Below are positions 9,858 to 23,149 of a stretch of 64,000 nt of DNA, in pieces. A model generated the notes under the pieces. It searched no databases, had not been told where the DNA came from, and worked only from the letters and a program-made list of their open reading frames with translations. The stretch is from contig OZ020268.1 of the NCBI GenBank assembly GCA_963971225.1, positions 8,537,532 through 8,601,531 on the forward strand, in the 5' to 3' direction. Positions within the stretch are counted from its first letter, which is position 1. Each line of letters starts with the position of its first letter. Made by a program: the position numbers and the translations under genes. This DNA is from Melieria omissa (lineage: Eukaryota; Arthropoda; Insecta; Diptera; Ulidiidae).

Positions 9858-12800
9858 AATCATATCACAAAAAAGAGTTCCATTTTTATTAACAATTTTT
9901 GAATTTATGTATTTAATTAGGCTTAGAAATTTGCCAAATTCCGGCAAGATGTTTTTTGAAAAAATCTGAAACCTCATTTAAGTCATTTTGAAAATCTTGA
10001 AAATTCTAAAGTTAGGCAGATATGAGCTCGTGTGAGTTCGTGAGCACTAGTGGTGCCTGAAGTTAAAAAAGGGCCTGGAAATTGACCTAAAACTTAGATC
10101 AACACATCAGTGATATTACAACACAAAAGCCCTACAAACTGATAACTTTTTATTAGGAGAGTTGGCCCCCAAAAAAAATAACAAGCTTGGAAGATGAAGA
10201 AGAAAAAGAACAGAGATGGTTGACAAAACTGGGGCATTAGTCTTGTAACCTTTGGTAATGTTCACTGTCGCGTTTTTCCCTTTACCGTTATTTTTGAACA
10301 CCCTCTTTACGCATATAGAATTCATCACTTTCGAAATGGGTTAAGATGCCAAAATAAGAAACTGTAACCTATTCCGAAAACCGAGACAGATGGCAGCTTG
10401 TACGTTGTTTGAAAAATTTCTTTAATTTGCCATATATTTTTGATCGTTCCCAACTAACTGCTTTTCAACAAATAAATATTTTCAAGCGGCCTCAACCAAT
10501 ATCGGTAAACCTACACACACACAAACATACACAGTCATACATCCGCGCAGCGCTTTAATTTATTAAAATTCACTTATTAAAAACTTTCACAACCGACAAC
10601 CTGGTTCGGTCATGTAGCACGAGCACTCGAAGCGACGTTTCGCCAGTGTTTGCTGTGCTGCCACTTGACCGAGCAGCTCCCCAGTGCACTAATAACGCAT
10701 GCAGCGCATAGTCAGTGGCACTCATGACAGACGAGTGCATGTCCTCCCGGAGCGTTGGCGCCATATTTCGCTGACTGTTCAAGTGTGGCAGCGTCGTTGT
10801 TATTGCTGCAGCGCATCGAAAGTCAGAGAAAAGTGAACACTGTACACTGTTTGTGTTGAATGTTGAATGAAAAACACATAAATGAACAAACATATATTAT
10901 GTGTATGTACAGTGTGTGACATATGCAAATTTTGGTGTATAAAATATAAAATATGTGTGCATAATAACAAAATAAACAGCATGATAGATGGCGGCACGTA
11001 ATGAAAAAATAGCTTCAAAGTGGATATTGGAGTTTTGAAATGTTGCTGAGAGTGGAATAAAGACTTGAAGAGCGTTTTATTGGATTTTTCGTTTAAAAAA
11101 AAAATGAAAGAAATTGTAACCTTTTCTTAGGCAATTTAAATTGTTTGTTTCAGCTCTTTGTATTAGCTACGGCAGTTAAATTTCTAATTTTTACTTGACT
11201 TTTAACTTTTCAAAATCCTTTGAGAATGAAAAATTTGCTTTTTTCCCAGAACAATTCCACTTTAGTCTGCAACAAATGCGTTGTCTGTGCATGATCCAAT
11301 ACGTACGCAACATTTCAACACGAGCCGCACAATGGCGCCCACGTACGAGCTGCGCGCCAGTAAATCAAAAGCGTTGCCACATTTTCATACTTGTCTAATC
11401 TACTCACAGAAGAGCTCCGGTGACATCAAACAAACCAGCGACATGACGATGAAATCAAAGTCGAAACGTGACTCTCGTTGAACACATTGTCAAAGACCAA
11501 ACACACACACACACACATACACATTTACACATTCCAGAACCCACTCGCCCCACTTCAATGCGCACAATGCCACCAGCTGTCCACCAGCCGTCTCGCATTC
11601 CTCGCCGAGGCGCCTAAGTGTGTCAGTTTGCATTGTGCAAATGCTCGAGCGGACAGCAAGAGTTGCTGTTGGGTGGTTTGCAATGCGAAAATAAATTTAA
11701 AAAATTACAACTTTTATTATAAATTGTTGCAATTCGTATTCAGATTGACGCAAGTCCTCGTTTATGCTGGCCAACATAATTTAATGAGGCACAAAGTGAA
11801 TGAAATCGCTTAGCGCTACTCGAATTTCCAGGCAGCGGGCACACAAAGGCAGAGCGGCAAGCAGTAAGCGACCAGCATAGGAACGGACAGACAACACCGA
11901 CAACCGACAACCGGCAACCGGCACAACGGCAGCAAGGATATTCACATAATGGCATCCATGCTTCAAATACTCTTTATTGTGGTTTATCTTCGCTACTTTA
12001 TTACGAGTACTTAATTTAGAAACATTGTGTTCTTTTCGCCCTCGTTTCCCCTGCCCACTTCCTTGTGCGTTTCTTTTCCCGAGCTTTATTGTGCCGCAAA
12101 CGTTTCTATGCCAGGGGAAAAAAATTATTAATATCCCCGCTTTGGCTGCGTGAAACCCTCGGCAACAACCACAACAAAAAAGAGTGCTGTGAAAATTTCG
12201 CTTAATATTAAACGAAGCAAATAAAAAAGTTTATGTTGCTGGCACTGGCACTGCCACTCGTTTAGTTTAAATTTATGCAATAAAATGGCTGAAATAATTT
12301 TTTGAATATTTTTAATACGGTTTTTGTGTTGTCGCATTGCTGTAATACTTTGTTCTGCTTGTTGTTGTTGATTGTTTTTTTAGCAAACATACGCATTAAG
12401 TATGCACTTGTGACTGTGCTTCTGGTTGTATTTCGGTTAAATTGCTATTCAAATGTTGACGATGGCAGACAAAATGTCACAGGCAACATAAAAGTTGCGC
12501 AGTGGGAAAATGAAAAAATTTCGGAAAAAATTTTAAGTTAAAGAAATCTTGTGAAGAACTAAAGAAAGCGATAATATTATTAGTAGAGGGATTATGAAAC
12601 GAAAACAAAGGAAAGAAATTGTATAAATATTGGAAATTTTTCATTTATTTAACAGAAAAATCGAGTGCCTACAGAAGGCTAGTTTTGAGTTTGAAAGTAT
12701 GAGAGCTTAGAAATGAATAAGAACTTTTTTTGTTGTTAGCACCATTAGTTACACAGATATGATGTATAGCCTTTCAACTTTTCTCGAGTTTTTTATGAAG

Positions 12801-12860
12801 TTTGCTCTGCACGTTATCAGTATTTTTGCTCTCCTGAAAAACTTGAAAATTAGACTTAGG
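9858..12860. other. Non-coding stretch, no gene seen
   Basis: About 3 kb without a supportable gene. A CA microsatellite lies at about 11500-11525. Frames such as 11478-11813 run across it and have no domain. The sequence alternates between AT-rich and more balanced segments with no terminal-repeat element that I could recognise. Confidence 0.45.
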
Positions 12861-12867
12861 TTGTTTT

Positions 12868-13098
12868 GTCAACAGATATTTATCCGACCTAAAATGGAGT
12901 TTAACTTGCACCTATGGGCGGGGGCTTCAAAAACCCATTTGGAGCTCCTGGACCGGGTGCAAAACCACGCGATCAAGCTTATAGGGGACAGTAGGGTATC
13001 CAGCTCTATTGACTCCTTAGAACATCGTCGAAACGTGGCACGTGTGGTGTTATTTTACCGATACTTTTTCGGTAATTGCTCAGTGGAGATGAGCAGCT
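12868..13098 (+). mobile_element. LINE remnant, post-RT region
   Basis: The plus frame gives IRPKMEFNLHLWAGAS...LLDRVQNHAIKLIGD followed by LEHRRNVARVVLFYRYFFGNCS. This is the conserved segment after the reverse transcriptase of jockey/CR1-type LINEs (the Y-x-RPxLEY-x-xxxWAGA and HRRNVAxLxLFYRY motifs). No start, RT or endonuclease is nearby, so it is a short inactive fragment. The frame 12759-13100 begins upstream in unrelated sequence. Confidence 0.8.
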
Positions 13099-13099
13099 A

Positions 13100-14187
13100 A
13101 TATAAATATAAATAAATTACACTCATACGCCACGTTGCGCTGCGCAAACAAATTCACATATCGCAATTACACAGTTTGAATGTATTTTTTTGGATTGGTG
13201 TCACATAGTAAAGCGATATTCAGAACGATTTAGGACCTATTAGCATTTGAAAATGAGCAAACTTCAAAGTCGGATTTCTCTTAAACTAGAGCCAATCCAG
13301 ACAAACGGCTGGTGGATCTCAACTCAGTATATCTATGAAAACTCGCTATGTAAGTCCCCCCCATGTCTGAATTTTCGACTTGCACAGTGCTATTATTGAG
13401 ATTGAGATAACAATTATTGAGCCATGGTAGTTAGTACATTTTGACAGCGACGAAAACGAACTAAAAAAAAGAAAAATTGTTTCTGTTTATTCTTTATTCC
13501 TGCAGTGAGAGTATCAACGAAAGTATGTTCAGTGTGGGACTTTGACAAAGAGCTTTAAGCTTTGATGTATGTTCAGTTGATTTCCTTTGTAGTAAACTGA
13601 AAAATCCCATTCCTGTTCGTGGTATTCTACTGGATTTTTGTACTTTGAATGTAGTACAAAAATTGCTTTCGAACAAAAGTTAAAAAAACCGGTGACAGAC
13701 ATTGGTTTTCTGTGCTAACAGAATTTTTGTACTAGATGTCTGTCACGGGTATTAATGTCACAAAGGTAGAGTTGTGACCATTGAGCAGCGCAGTGATTAC
13801 TCACAGCCAAAACCTGGTCGCTTAGAATACAGTTCCAGTTGCATTATTGTCACAACAGGAATTTATGCACACAAGTCTAGAGCGAATTTTCAAAGAAAAC
13901 AAATGTTAACAAACGTCATTCGCTGTTGTCAGTTTCTCATTTTGCTTTGGTTCCGTCAAATGCGGATGAATTTGTTAATCGATAACAGCACGACTCAGGG
14001 TTGAATGGTGGGACGAGCTCAATTTATGGTCAATTTAGTGCTAATTGCAATTAAATAAATTGCGATTTTTTGTAGGACAAATTGAGTTCAATTTAGAACT
14101 AAATTGAGCATAAATTGGGAAAATTCCTCAATTGCGAAATTTAGTTGGCTGTCTGAATAGGGTTTAAAATATTCAATCAAAGTGATT
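13100..14187. other. Non-coding stretch with a small hairpin
   Basis: No gene seen. At 13690-13748 GGTGACAGACAT and ATGTCTGTCACGGG form a short inverted repeat around a 30-bp loop. It is too small to classify. Confidence 0.4.
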
Positions 14188-14410
14188 CTTCTTCTTCTTC
14201 TTGATTCCGAACGGCGAGTTGGGAGCTTTTTCATAGGCAATTTAACTCTCAGAGGTTTGCCATTTCCTGCTGAGAGGACAGCCGCCGAAAGAAAAATTGT
14301 TGGTTTTTCTTTTTTTTCGGTGTTAGCAGCAATGGAGTCTTGAACCTGGGTTCAAGCGTCGCATTTGACTCGCGGCCCAACGCACTAGCCAGCTGAGCTA
14401 CGGCGACTGC
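14188..14410 (-). mobile_element. tRNA-derived SINE with 13-bp target duplication
   Basis: Minus-strand 5' head: GTCGCCGTAGCTCAGCTGG (A box), then GGTTCAAGACTCC (B box), as in tRNA-derived SINEs made by RNA polymerase III. The body contains TTTCGGCGGCTGTCCTCTCA and AACTCGCCGTTCGGAATC, and the 3' tail is (AAG)n. The flanks AATCAAAGTGATT (14175-14187) and AACCAAAGTGATT (14411-14423) form a 13-bp target duplication with one mismatch, showing a complete insertion of 223 bp. Other copies are at 9490-9643 and 36692-37017. Confidence 0.85.
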
Positions 14411-14529
14411 AACCAAAGTGATTAGATTCTTAGAATTAGGTATTTAGAGGAAATAATTAGAATCTCTGAAAATCCAATTCCATTCTTAAGGATCCTAAAG
14501 AGGTTGCGTTTCAGAAGAAAAGGAAAGAG

Positions 14530-14625
14530 GTCGTTCTGCATCTTATATGTCAATGCCCGTATCTTGCAGGAAGAAGACTAAAACTTCTTGGATCAGCATT
14601 CCTTACTAGTTTAGCTAAATGAGAG
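14530..14625 (+). mobile_element. Short LINE remnant, C-terminal knuckle
   Basis: The plus frame gives EVVLHLICQCPYLAGRRL followed by KLLGSAFL. This is the Cys-knuckle end of LINE ORF2 (xxLHxLCxCPALxxxRxKxLGxxFL). Only about 30 residues are recognisable, and it is flanked by unrelated sequence. Confidence 0.55.
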
Positions 14626-14629
14626 CCAC

Positions 14630-17600
14630 TATGTATAGTAACGGGGCTACGTACGGGCTGACTTGTCATGAAATCCTTGCAATAATTGTAACAGCGCTGT
14701 TTTTCTGTTATATCACAAATAGCTGAAAATGCCCTGTAGGAATTCGGACTGGTCCGAATGAGATTTTTCAATTGGTTGCTTATCAACCACAGCTGACTTC
14801 ACAACCGATTTGTTTCCTTGGAGCAAACTCATCCTTTTAACGTGGCGATGTCCTAGGCGACAGTCAACTGTTCCCGTCTGTATCCGTTTGCAACTAGTAC
14901 AAAGTGAGTTATAACTAAAACTGTTTCTAAACCAGTTTGCAAGTTTAAGTAATTTTCGAACTAGTTTATTCTGGATTAGGTTTCTAACCAGTTCATTCTT
15001 ATGGAGGAAAATGAAACAATGACATTTTTAATAATTATTTTATTTCAAAAAGATTTTCAAAAAACAACAAAATTCTGTAGCGAATAAAAAACAAGAATTA
15101 TTGGTGGATGTAAAGATGAACCAAGATGAACTTGAACTTGCTAACACAGTTCTGTCGAAACTGTTTGGGGCCTGACGCAATACAACATCCTGACTTCGCC
15201 TGCAATAATAATAAATAAATAAATGAATTAATAAATAATTACATACAAAACAAATAAATTTAATTAATGCATACCTTTCAGCTGTTGCTGCAAATCGTTG
15301 CTTTACGCACTCACGCGAAATTCTAACTGAAATCATTCAAGGCAAAACGTGCAAATCGAGCAAACGTTGAGTCATGGAAAAATACATGTTCGAAAAAATT
15401 CAAAAATGTCTACGTTGTTCGAGTCATGGAAAAATACATGTTTCAAAAAATACAAAAATGTCTACGTTGTTGTTGTAACAAAAGTATCGTAAGGTCAGCC
15501 TTAACAGTAGTTTGTTGATTATTTCACCTGTGTTTCGTCTTTCGTATTTTCATGTCTCTTTTTGCCTATGAAGGCGCACACAGAACGTGAACGATTAGAC
15601 GCGAACTGACTGACTTCTGCATTCGCTGACAGCTACTTTGACAACTAGTTGTCCAATTGACTAACAAAAAATCAGTTGAAAAACCAATGAGTTTTGGATA
15701 CCAGTTGTTTTAGATCCGACAGGTTTTGTCCTCAGGTGCGTTTTCATACAAAATACTGTCACTTCAACCAAAGCCAACCTAACCTATTCGTTTAGTATTA
15801 ACAATTTTCTATTAAAGCTAAACAAATTACTAAAAATGTTTTCACACATAAACTTAAAACATTTCTTCTCCCATGAAATTCCAGTATTTTCAGTGTTACA
15901 CTATCTGCATTTGTAAAAACTAAATCAATATTTTGCCCTCAAAAAGTCTGCTCAACAAATTACTATTTAATTTGTGCAAATTATGGAATATTTTTAGTTA
16001 AAAAACCGGCCTTTCTGAAAACTAGAGGCTTAGGGTAAAATTGACACCAAAGTGCTAACATAGACACAAAACTGTAATTAAACTAAATAATTCTCATTGG
16101 ACAAATTAAACAACAGCCCGTTTGTCTAACCAATTAATTTTATAATACCGAATAATTTATGGATGCTTGACACTTACACACACAAACACACACATACACA
16201 CGCAGTAAAACAGCCCAAAGCACTGTGTTGGCCTAAATAAATAAACGTTGGCAAATAAATTCAAAGTAATTAACACTTTGCTTTTGACACATTTGTTGGT
16301 TGCATACTGCTTTCATATTTGTTTTATGTTTTAATGCAACTCGTTGTTTAATCAAATGCAAAAACATAAATATTGCACTGTGCTTTGGGCCAACGCTAAG
16401 CGCTTTGACAATTATTTTGACTTGTTTATTTATTTAAATGTTTGTTGGTTGCTTATGCACGATTTATTAATGTTGTTATTGTTTTGGAATGGGAATTTCC
16501 TGTATTACACTAAAGTGTTGAACATTATTGGGAAATGTTTTGCGGTGCATGTTGCAATTTTGTAATTAATTTGATGCCGTTTTTTGTGGTGTTGTTATTG
16601 TTGCTGATTGTTGTTTTGGTCAGCATGGGCCAGTCGCATTTTTTCTGGACTATTGAGCAATTTTCAGAGAGTGAAACCAATGCCAGCTGGGTGTCAGTTG
16701 TCGGCGCGAAACGCAACAGTGTCATTTATGTAAAATTGTATTTGTTGCTTGTTAGGTGTCAAATGCAAACGAAAACTTTGCACTTTGCACACTTCGTATG
16801 GAATTCTGTACTTTGTAGTTTTTTTTTTCGAACAGAACTTCAATGGCATTGCCAGCGCATACTGTTTTTTTCTTTTTAGTTTCAAGTTGATAATGTTTGA
16901 GTGGTTTGCAGAACAGAGACCAAGTGTCGCCAGACATTTTTCAGTCAGACATTTTCATTATTTGTTTAAAAAAAAAATGAAGTTACAAATTTCAACGACA
17001 CGTTTTGGCAAAGACAACTTTTTGCGTTTCACATTGCTTGAAAGTATCTCAAGACGCGCCAAGGTATTTCGGGACGCAGAACAAAAGCGCCTTGCACCAC
17101 CATTGTAGATGTTTTGGCAGCAATGCGATTGTGAGTCGCTTCATGCATGAGCGCCCCAAAGTATGCATGAACAAATTACAATTACCCACCGTGCAGTGTC
17201 TCAAAGTTCTGCGGCAAAATTTCCAATTATGCTGCACTCCTGCATTTATGCGCCGCATTACCGCAGCGCCCGCACGTTGCACAGTAGGCAGCCGACACGC
17301 AACGGGTGCGCGTGCACACAATTCCAACCTATTCGCTGCCGCCACACATTGTCTCGCGCACGCTGCGTGGCACTCGCATCGTTTAGCGCCAAAACGCAGC
17401 GCAATATTCGTCGTTTACACGTTGTCGCGGCTTGTATGCGTGTTGGTGTGTCAACGTGGCGTCTTGGGCGCTCGACAAGTTGCACTTCTGGCTGCAGCTG
17501 CATGCCGGAAATTATTTACTTCATGCATTCATTCATGCAGCGGACGAAGATACGTTCGCCCGTCTACGTGGCTCGTCTTCTTCTTACATGCAGTCACCGC

Positions 17601-17739
17601 AAGTGGCAGTGACAGCAGTGTTTGGATGGCTGGCTGCTGCTAACCACTTGTGCTACTTTTGCAAAGTTATGAACTATAATTTTTTGCCAACATTACTTAA
17701 ATCCAACTTGACGCAAAAATTTGTTGAAGCAGTGTAAGT
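14630..17739. other. Non-coding stretch, no supportable gene
   Basis: It holds a 52-bp tandem duplication (15369-15472), a CA-rich tract (about 16172-16203) and a GC-richer, unique-looking segment (about 17030-17640). The 212-codon frame at 17005-17643 is Cys/His/Ala-rich, overlaps equally open frames on both strands and has no domain. I do not call it a gene. Confidence 0.45.
15369..15472. repeat. 52-bp tandem duplication
   Basis: The unit beginning GAGTCATGGAAAAATACATG at 15369 is repeated at 15421 with about three changes. It is a local tandem duplication with no coding content. Confidence 0.85.
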
Positions 17740-19170
17740 AATTTTATGCCAAAAACCACAAATTGAGAAAAACCAAAATAATGAAGAGACATTTTTAAAT
17801 TCTCTGAAAGCTCAAAATTAAACAAAATTTAAGAAAGTATTTTTTAATAAGAAATAAATTTGAAGCAAATGTTTGTTATCAAATTGTCGTTTTAAAATCA
17901 AACATGTTGCGAACATTTGTTTTGTAAGATAGATTTAAGTTTAATTCTGATTGGAGAAATTTAATTCCGATTGAGGTGTAACTAAAAGATTTAGTTCTTA
18001 CTGCACTTAATGTATTCTATTCTAAATAAACAAAAATAAATTAAACAAAAAATAAAACGCCTTTGAGTTGCGATCCGAACCCAGCAATCATATACACAAA
18101 CCACATACCAAGCAAAATGACACACCAGCGCCAAGTGAAATGCTATTTTATTGTAAATTATTATATGGAAAAACCACAAAATGAGAAAACCGCAATAATG
18201 GAGAACAATTTTCAAATTCTCTGAAAGCTCAAAATTATACAAAACTTAAGGAAGTATTTTGTTTTTGAATTAAATTTAAAACACATGTTTGTTATAAAAT
18301 TGTCGTTTTTAAATCAAACATTGCCTTTGAGTTGTGATTCCAACCCAACAGTCACATACACAAACCACATACCAAGCAAAATGATATTTGGCACAGCAGC
18401 GCCAAGTAAAATGCTGTTTCACTGTAAATCATTTTAGGCAGAAACCACAAATTGAGAATAATTAAAGTAATGAAAGAAGATATGCAAATTTAAGAGCTGA
18501 AAATAACCAACATTTTCAAGAGGTATTTTCTGTAATTCAAGTAAATGTTAAAATTTAAATTCTTCTTAAATCAAACCTTTGATCCCAACCAAGCAACCAC
18601 TGACAGTGACACTGAAACCACGTACCAAGCAAAACAGCAAAAACCACAAATTGGGAATAATTCAAATTATGTAACAAGGTTTGTAAATTTAAGAGCTGAA
18701 AATGTTAAAAATTTCCAAGAGGCTTTCTTTTGTAATAAAAGTTTTCAAGAGGCTTTCTTTTGTAATTAAAGTAGATATTAATTTTTAAATGCTTCTTAAA
18801 TCCAGTCTGTGAGTTGTGATCCAAACCAAACGAGTAATCACTGACACAAACCATGTACCAAGGAAATTAGTAGAATAGAGTAAAATGAATTGAATTGCAA
18901 ATAAATCACTCAAAGCAAAAACCACAACCCCAGAAAAATTTAAGTAACGAAAAGAAGATCCGAGAATTAAAGAATTTAAAATCATAACAATTTTGAAGAA
19001 ATATTTTATACAAATAAAAATAAATATTAAAGAATATGTTAAATTTGTACATTGAAAAATAAACCTTCGAGCCTTTGTGATGTAATCCCATTCAAACACA
19101 GACACAAATTCCATACCAAAACAAGATTGCGCCACAGCGCCGAATAAAATTCCACTTTGTTATATAACTA
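17740..19170. repeat. Degenerate tandem array, units of about 200-420 bp
   Basis: A block starting AAACCACAAATTGAGA recurs near 17754, 18171, 18442, 18638 and 18917. It is followed each time by TCTCTGAAAGCTCAAAAT or a shortened form, then ATCAAAC, a GAGTTGTGATCC-like box, CACATACCAAGCAAAATGA and a GCGCCAAGTAAAATGCT box. Units are diverged and of unequal length, so the array is old. There is no coding signature. Confidence 0.7.
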
Positions 19171-21725
19171 AACAATTTTTCGTATTCCCATGTCGAATAA
19201 ATGAAGGCCACAAAGGCATCGATATATTAATTTAGGAAATTAATGACAGACAATAAGCTGCCCACTGACCTTTCGAATATATTTTGCTATTATTGCTTAT
19301 TCCATGGAGCGCAACCGGCGGCAGTTCTGTGTGAGTGTGTGTGTGTGTGTGCGTTTCACACATTTTGTTGCTTTCCAATCTGTATTTCTGAATTTATTTA
19401 TTGCACGCACGTTGTTGCTTTCACTTTTCATGTAAACAACCAAAAAACACACATGCGGGTACAACAAACACACCTCTGGTGCTGCTGCTGCTGCTGACAC
19501 CAAATTTATTTACGACATTAGACGCAACGTGCCAACGGGTCAGAGATGCGTTTCGATAGCCGACGTTCGTGGCTAACAATGTGACCGCACCGCAAATTGT
19601 GGCAGCAGCCGAATAAAATATATACACGAAAAGCAACAACAACGAACAACACTTGCAATAAGTGTGTGTGTGTGTTGCATGCCACATGCTGCACTTCTCG
19701 CTGTCAATAATTAAACCGAATGGTGGCGTGCAAATGCATAAACAAATAAATGAATAAATAAAATCACGCATACGCCATGGTGGCCGTCGCAGCCTGTGCC
19801 TCGACTGCATCGAATCGTGTCGCGGTGCGCCTATTTGGGCATTTACAATTTTTATATATCTTAAATTGAAAATGTATAGCGGAATGAAGCCGCCCGACTG
19901 CCAAATGGGCTCGACACGAGCGCTGGAATGTCGAATGGCGTTTGGAATGTGAATGGGAAATGCGCGCCGCGTGCGTGCTGACAGCGCGTGTGGGTGGTGC
20001 CATACACGTGCGTGGGTTTGTGTGTGTGTATGTGAGTGTGAGTGAGTATGTGAACGTATGGCGCCAGTTTAATAAATGTTACCATTCCCACACGTTTTAT
20101 TACAACTTTTATTGCATTTGCAATAACACTCGCACACATATATGAAATTCAATTACATTTTTTCACACACATTCGGCATTATTCTACAACAATGTTTATT
20201 TTTTATGGTTTTTTATAATTTTTAAAATCTTTAACAGGGCCACATGCCACCAATGTGTACAATGTAAAACGCGGATTTGTTGGTAGTTTTTAAATGAAGA
20301 ATACAAGTTTTATGAGTTTATACGGAATCTGCGGTGAAGTAAATAAATGTCCTTTGAATAGTACACTGCAGTGATTATCTCTAGGGATTCTTAATATCCT
20401 AGTAGCTTGATTTAGCTATTAACTAATAATCTTTATTATCAAACTATAAGTTTTAATTCAAACAAGGCGCCTGAAGTATTTCATAAAAAGTTTGTTAATG
20501 TAAGAAGAAGAATTTAAAATTTAATTCTTGACTAAATTCATTTACTCAGTTTAAGGGAATAGATGCAGCACACTCCCACTTCTGCTAGAAGGCCTTGTCT
20601 ACCCATTCGGGGTGCAGTATGCAACATTCTCACAGCGTGTGTAAATTTTTAAGCTACTTTGACTGTTTAATCAACCTCAGTAGTTTCCATGAAATACTTA
20701 TTTGAAAGCCTACCCGAACCTTTGTAATTTCTCCTTTTGAAATCCATCCATCCAGCTTTGTTCTAATTCTACGTATGAAAGACTGACCTATTCAATGCCA
20801 TTCAATCCAAACTTAATCCAACCGAACATTGCTTTATTTCAGTGCAAGCGCACATTCGGCGCCCGTCAGCCATTGCAATGGGTGACTGAGCCGCATGGAA
20901 CTGCATTCATGCATAGGAGCCAACACAGTCACAGACGTAGACATAGCCAACGACCCAAGACAAAAGACAGAGTCAAACTTTGCCAGGCAAGCGCCGGCGG
21001 CGAAGAGCGCTGCCAACAAGGAAAACGAAAATATTTCCAGCAAAATATGCAAATATTACTTATGTATGTATGTACGCTCGCGCATGTATGCGAAGCTAAC
21101 CGTATGCAAATTTAATGCAAACAGAAATTCAATGACATCAAGTAATGAAGTTTGCATTCGATGCAACGCGATGCGATGCACGTTTATGCGCGCTCAGTCA
21201 CTGTCAGCGTTGGTGCAATCGGCGTTGCCATTACCATCACCGTCGTCGTCGTCGCCATCATCTCTCATTTCACATACGTTGCAAGGCTGCTGTTGTTTGG
21301 CGTATGCAGTGCGCGCAAATATCTCACAAGTACGCCGTCACGGAAATTATTGCATTAAGGCGGCGTCTTGCTGTCGGAAAACTATTCGCCTGAAATACAA
21401 ATGTGCGCGCAGTTGCATGTGCCCGGGTGTGTGTGTGTATGTGTGCGTGTGCGATGCATGCATCAAACGTTCTACCAACCAACCGGCAGCCATGTTGTCT
21501 TAAGAAGACGCCGGGAAATTGCAAAAATAAGCATAAATTAGACTTGCACACATGTTGCAATAACCATTTGTTGACCCTCTGTCTTCGACATTGATTTGTA
21601 GCAAACGTGTATTCAGCGAAAACATTTTTAGATTTTCATTGGTTTGATGAATTGAAGCTAGGAGAGTCTCTCCATTTATTGTTGGAATTTTTATTTTTTA
21701 GAAAAATTATCATCTCAGGCGCCAA
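19171..21725. other. Non-coding stretch with TG repeats
   Basis: TG/CA tracts lie at about 19330-19352 and 19662-19675, and a third TG-rich segment lies at 20022-20050. The 202-codon frame at 20895-21503 overlaps several others, is Cys/Ser-rich and lacks any domain. I do not treat it as coding. Confidence 0.45.
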
Positions 21726-22540
21726 ATATTTAGCTGCCAGCCAGCAATGAATGAATAAATGAATTAATTTTTAATGAATTTATTTATTTTTTTATTAATG
21801 AATTTATTTATTCATCATTTATTTATTTGATTATTAATTAATATATTTATATATTTATTTATTTTACTTCTTTTTCATTTATTTATTAGTCAATTTACTT
21901 TTGAATTTATTAATTAAATAATTAAATTATTTATTTATTTATTTACATTTCTTTTACTTAATTTTTCATTAATTTATTTGTGTTTTTGTATGTTTAAAAC
22001 AAAAACAACAACAAAACAACAGCAATATACAATTTAACTTTAAATACATATGATTTATTAATGTTGTTTATTTTATTTAATTTTATTTTATTTTGTTTTA
22101 TTTATTTTTTATTAATTATTAATTTTTTTTTAATTGTTTATTTTTATTTGTTTGTTAATGTTTTTCTATCAAACCTATTTTATTTATTTTATTTTATTTT
22201 ATTTTATTTTATTTTATTTTATTTTATTTTATTATATATTTTTCATTATATTTATTTATTTATTATTATGTTTGTGAATTTTTTTATTTATTTATTTAAT
22301 AATTAGTTTAATTACTTATTTGTTTATTTATTTATTGAACTTATTTTTATTTATTAATTTACTTATTCATTTATTAATAAATTAATTTAATTATTTATAT
22401 TTATATTTTATTTTATTTTATTTTATTTTATTTTATTTTATTTATTTTTTATTTTATTTTATTTATTTTTTATTAATTATTAATTTTTTTTTAATTGTTT
22501 ATTTTTATTTGTTTGTTAATGTTTTTCTATCAAACCTTCA
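21726..22540. repeat. AT-rich low-complexity block with TTTTA array
   Basis: The block is almost entirely T and A, made of ATTT and TTTTA runs. A TTTTA pentanucleotide array lies at 22180-22235 and another at about 22406-22460. A segment of about 90 bp ending GTTTTTCTATCAAACCT occurs at about 22085-22177 and again at about 22446-22537. The frame 22061-22306 is just a Phe/Leu/Ile/Tyr translation of this. Confidence 0.85.
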
Positions 22541-22618
22541 AAAACTACTAACGTAGTTTAACTTTTTTCCCACAACTAGAGCTGAAACTTTTAAGATTGA
22601 ATTAAAAACATTCTAAGT

Positions 22619-23145
22619 TTAATGGGGATTGTTGAAACCCCATTTTGATTTTTTTTTTAGAAACCCAAAAGTTGATATCCTGACAAGTCCTTTTGTATGG
22701 GAGCCACCCTCTGGTGGTGAATTTCTGAACCTTAATTCATTTTGTATATTTTTTACTCAAGAATGTTGAATGACGCTGCAAAAATCATTCAAATCGGTTG
22801 AGCAGTTTCCGAGATACGATGTTTCCACGTTTCCAATTTCATAAAAAGTGGCCAGTTTTGTATGGCAACCCCCTAAAAACTTGGAAAAAGTGGGTATGTT
22901 TGTTTGAAAGAAACATTCAAAAGAGAAAATAAATGAGTGTCGGTCTTACATTTGACATGGCTGGGGGCAACCTGGGAGCAGTTGGAGCCTATTTTATAAA
23001 AACGATCATTTTGTATGGAAGCCCCATTAAGGGTTGGAGATAAGGTATATATATGTTTGAAAGATATGTTCAGTAGGGAAACTAGTGGGGATCGTCATGG
23101 ATTTTAACCCTTTAAGAGCAAATTCTGAGCAGCTGTGGAGCAATT
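22619..23145 (+). repeat. Unclassified interspersed repeat, copy 1
   Basis: About 530 bp that aligns in the same orientation with 55239-55793. Shared blocks include AACCCAAAAGTTGA, GCCACCCTCTGGTGG versus GCGCCCTCTAGCGG, ATCATTCAAATCGGTT, GAGAAAATAAATG, TTTGTATGG and GAGCAGCTGTGGAGCAATTT. There is no coding frame. The CAAATCGGTT(C/G)AG(T/C)AGTTTCC block resembles sequences often found near the ends of insect transposons, but I cannot assign a superfamily. Confidence 0.75.
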
Positions 23146-23149
23146 TGTC

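Noticed and set aside
13690..13748. Short inverted repeat GGTGACAGACAT / ATGTCTGTCACGGG
   Set aside because: Only about 60 bp, with no clear target duplication; could be chance.
17005..17643. 212-codon plus-strand frame
   Set aside because: Cys/His/Ala-rich, overlapping open frames on both strands, no domain, no splice or poly(A) context.
20895..21503. 202-codon plus-strand frame
   Set aside because: Low-complexity Cys/Ser composition, runs through TG repeats, overlaps other frames.
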